Source of the DNA: Dehalococcoidia bacterium
Lineage (GTDB): Bacteria > Chloroflexota > Dehalococcoidia > Dehalococcoidales > G020351185
Length of the DNA: 22,344 nucleotides
Reading direction: 5' to 3'
NCBI GenBank assembly: GCA_030640385.1
Contig: DAOWJL010000021.1
Span: forward strand, 1 to 22,344
Under the pieces are notes generated by a model. That model was not told the origin of the DNA. It saw only the letters and a program-made list of their open reading frames with translations, and ran no database searches. Position numbers and translations under genes: made by a program. Positions 22,178 through 22,344 of the stretch are shown here, in pieces; position 1 is the first letter of the stretch; every line of letters begins with the position of its first letter.

Positions 22178-22344
22178 TCATTCACCCAATCCCAGTTCCT
22201 TTATTGCCTTGCTCCAACCCTCTGGCCCTATCCCTTTAACCTTCTTCATATTCTTAACCTTTACCTTGCTCCACCTGTTACCCTGTCCCTGCACCAGCAT
22301 CGGCTTGTCAACAGAAGCCAGCATCGCTATATTAGACTCGTCAT
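22178..22344 (-). CDS. C-terminal fragment of a HAD phosphatase resembling mannosyl-3-phosphoglycerate phosphatase (5' cut by window edge)
   Basis: The last 54 codons of a minus-strand gene entering from the right edge. It begins with DESNIAMLASVDKPMLVQ, which matches the motif IV region of Cof/MPGP-type HAD phosphatases (usually GDSxNDxxML followed by VDxPVLV). It ends with a GIGPEGWSKAI segment typical of the C-terminus of mannosyl-3-phosphoglycerate phosphatase. The stop TGA is at 22178-22180. Facing the GpgS-like gene, it would supply the second step, removing phosphate from the glycosyl-3-phosphoglycerate. The assignment rests on a short fragment, and another HAD phosphatase is possible. 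Confidence 0.6.
   Translation of the reverse strand, partial: DESNIAMLASVDKPMLVQGQGNRWSKVKVKNMKKVKGIGPEGWSKAIKELGLGE

Noticed and set aside
1..22344. CRISPR arrays, tRNA or rRNA genes, insertion sequences, prophage or defence islands
   Set aside because: I looked for regular repeats, cloverleaf-like segments, transposase or integrase motifs and restriction-modification genes and found none. The HNH protein belongs to a common chromosomal family and not to a mobile element.

Overview
This window is an ordinary-looking but gene-dense stretch of bacterial chromosome (GC roughly in the high 40s percent). It carries mostly housekeeping genes, with no rRNA, tRNA, CRISPR array, insertion sequence or phage module visible. 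Gene content suggests a Chloroflexota member of the Dehalococcoidia type: a Gram-positive-style primosome set (DnaB, DnaD, DnaC/DnaI), a stand-alone HgdC/BadF-type activase, RicT beside HolB, and a glucosyl-3-phosphoglycerate-synthase-like enzyme. This placement is inferred from gene content and protein style and is only moderately certain.

Layout. 1-2496 (+): SbcC/Rad50-type DNA repair ATPase, cut off at the left edge. 2498-5912 (-): uvrA followed by an HD-domain hydrolase. 6006-8250 (+): M20-family amidohydrolase, then a BadF/HgdC-type ATPase with a cysteine-rich tail. 8270-10166 (+): plsX overlapping trxB. 10220-14081 (+): rplI-dnaB-dnaD-dnaC, a compact replication operon in which every junction overlaps; the last gene encodes two DnaC-type AAA+ ATPase modules in tandem. 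14166-14675 (+): HNH endonuclease. 14682-17927 (-): lysA-holB-ricT operon. 18076-19250 (+): HAD hydrolase and a YbhB/PEBP protein, ended by a bidirectional terminator. 19308-20421 (-): an unrecognised lysine-rich protein and a small zinc-ribbon protein. 20676-22091 (+): a four-helix membrane protein, a 79-residue orphan and a GpgS-like glycosyltransferase. 22178-22344 (-): the C-terminal end of a HAD phosphatase resembling mannosyl-3-phosphoglycerate phosphatase.

Functional themes. DNA replication and repair dominate: SbcC, UvrA, DnaB, DnaD, the helicase loader and HolB. The rest is lipid, lysine and redox housekeeping (PlsX, LysA, TrxB) and a probable compatible-solute pair at the right edge. 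Several intergenic regions have recognisable -10 elements (TATAAT or TAAAAT). Two of these, before the M20 gene and lysA, sit so close to the start codon that leaderless or near-leaderless transcripts are plausible.

I did not find a dramatic new multi-gene system. The most unusual items are the double-AAA+ helicase loader next to dnaB-dnaD, the GpgS-like/phosphatase pair, and the lone HgdC-type activase with its Cys-rich extension.
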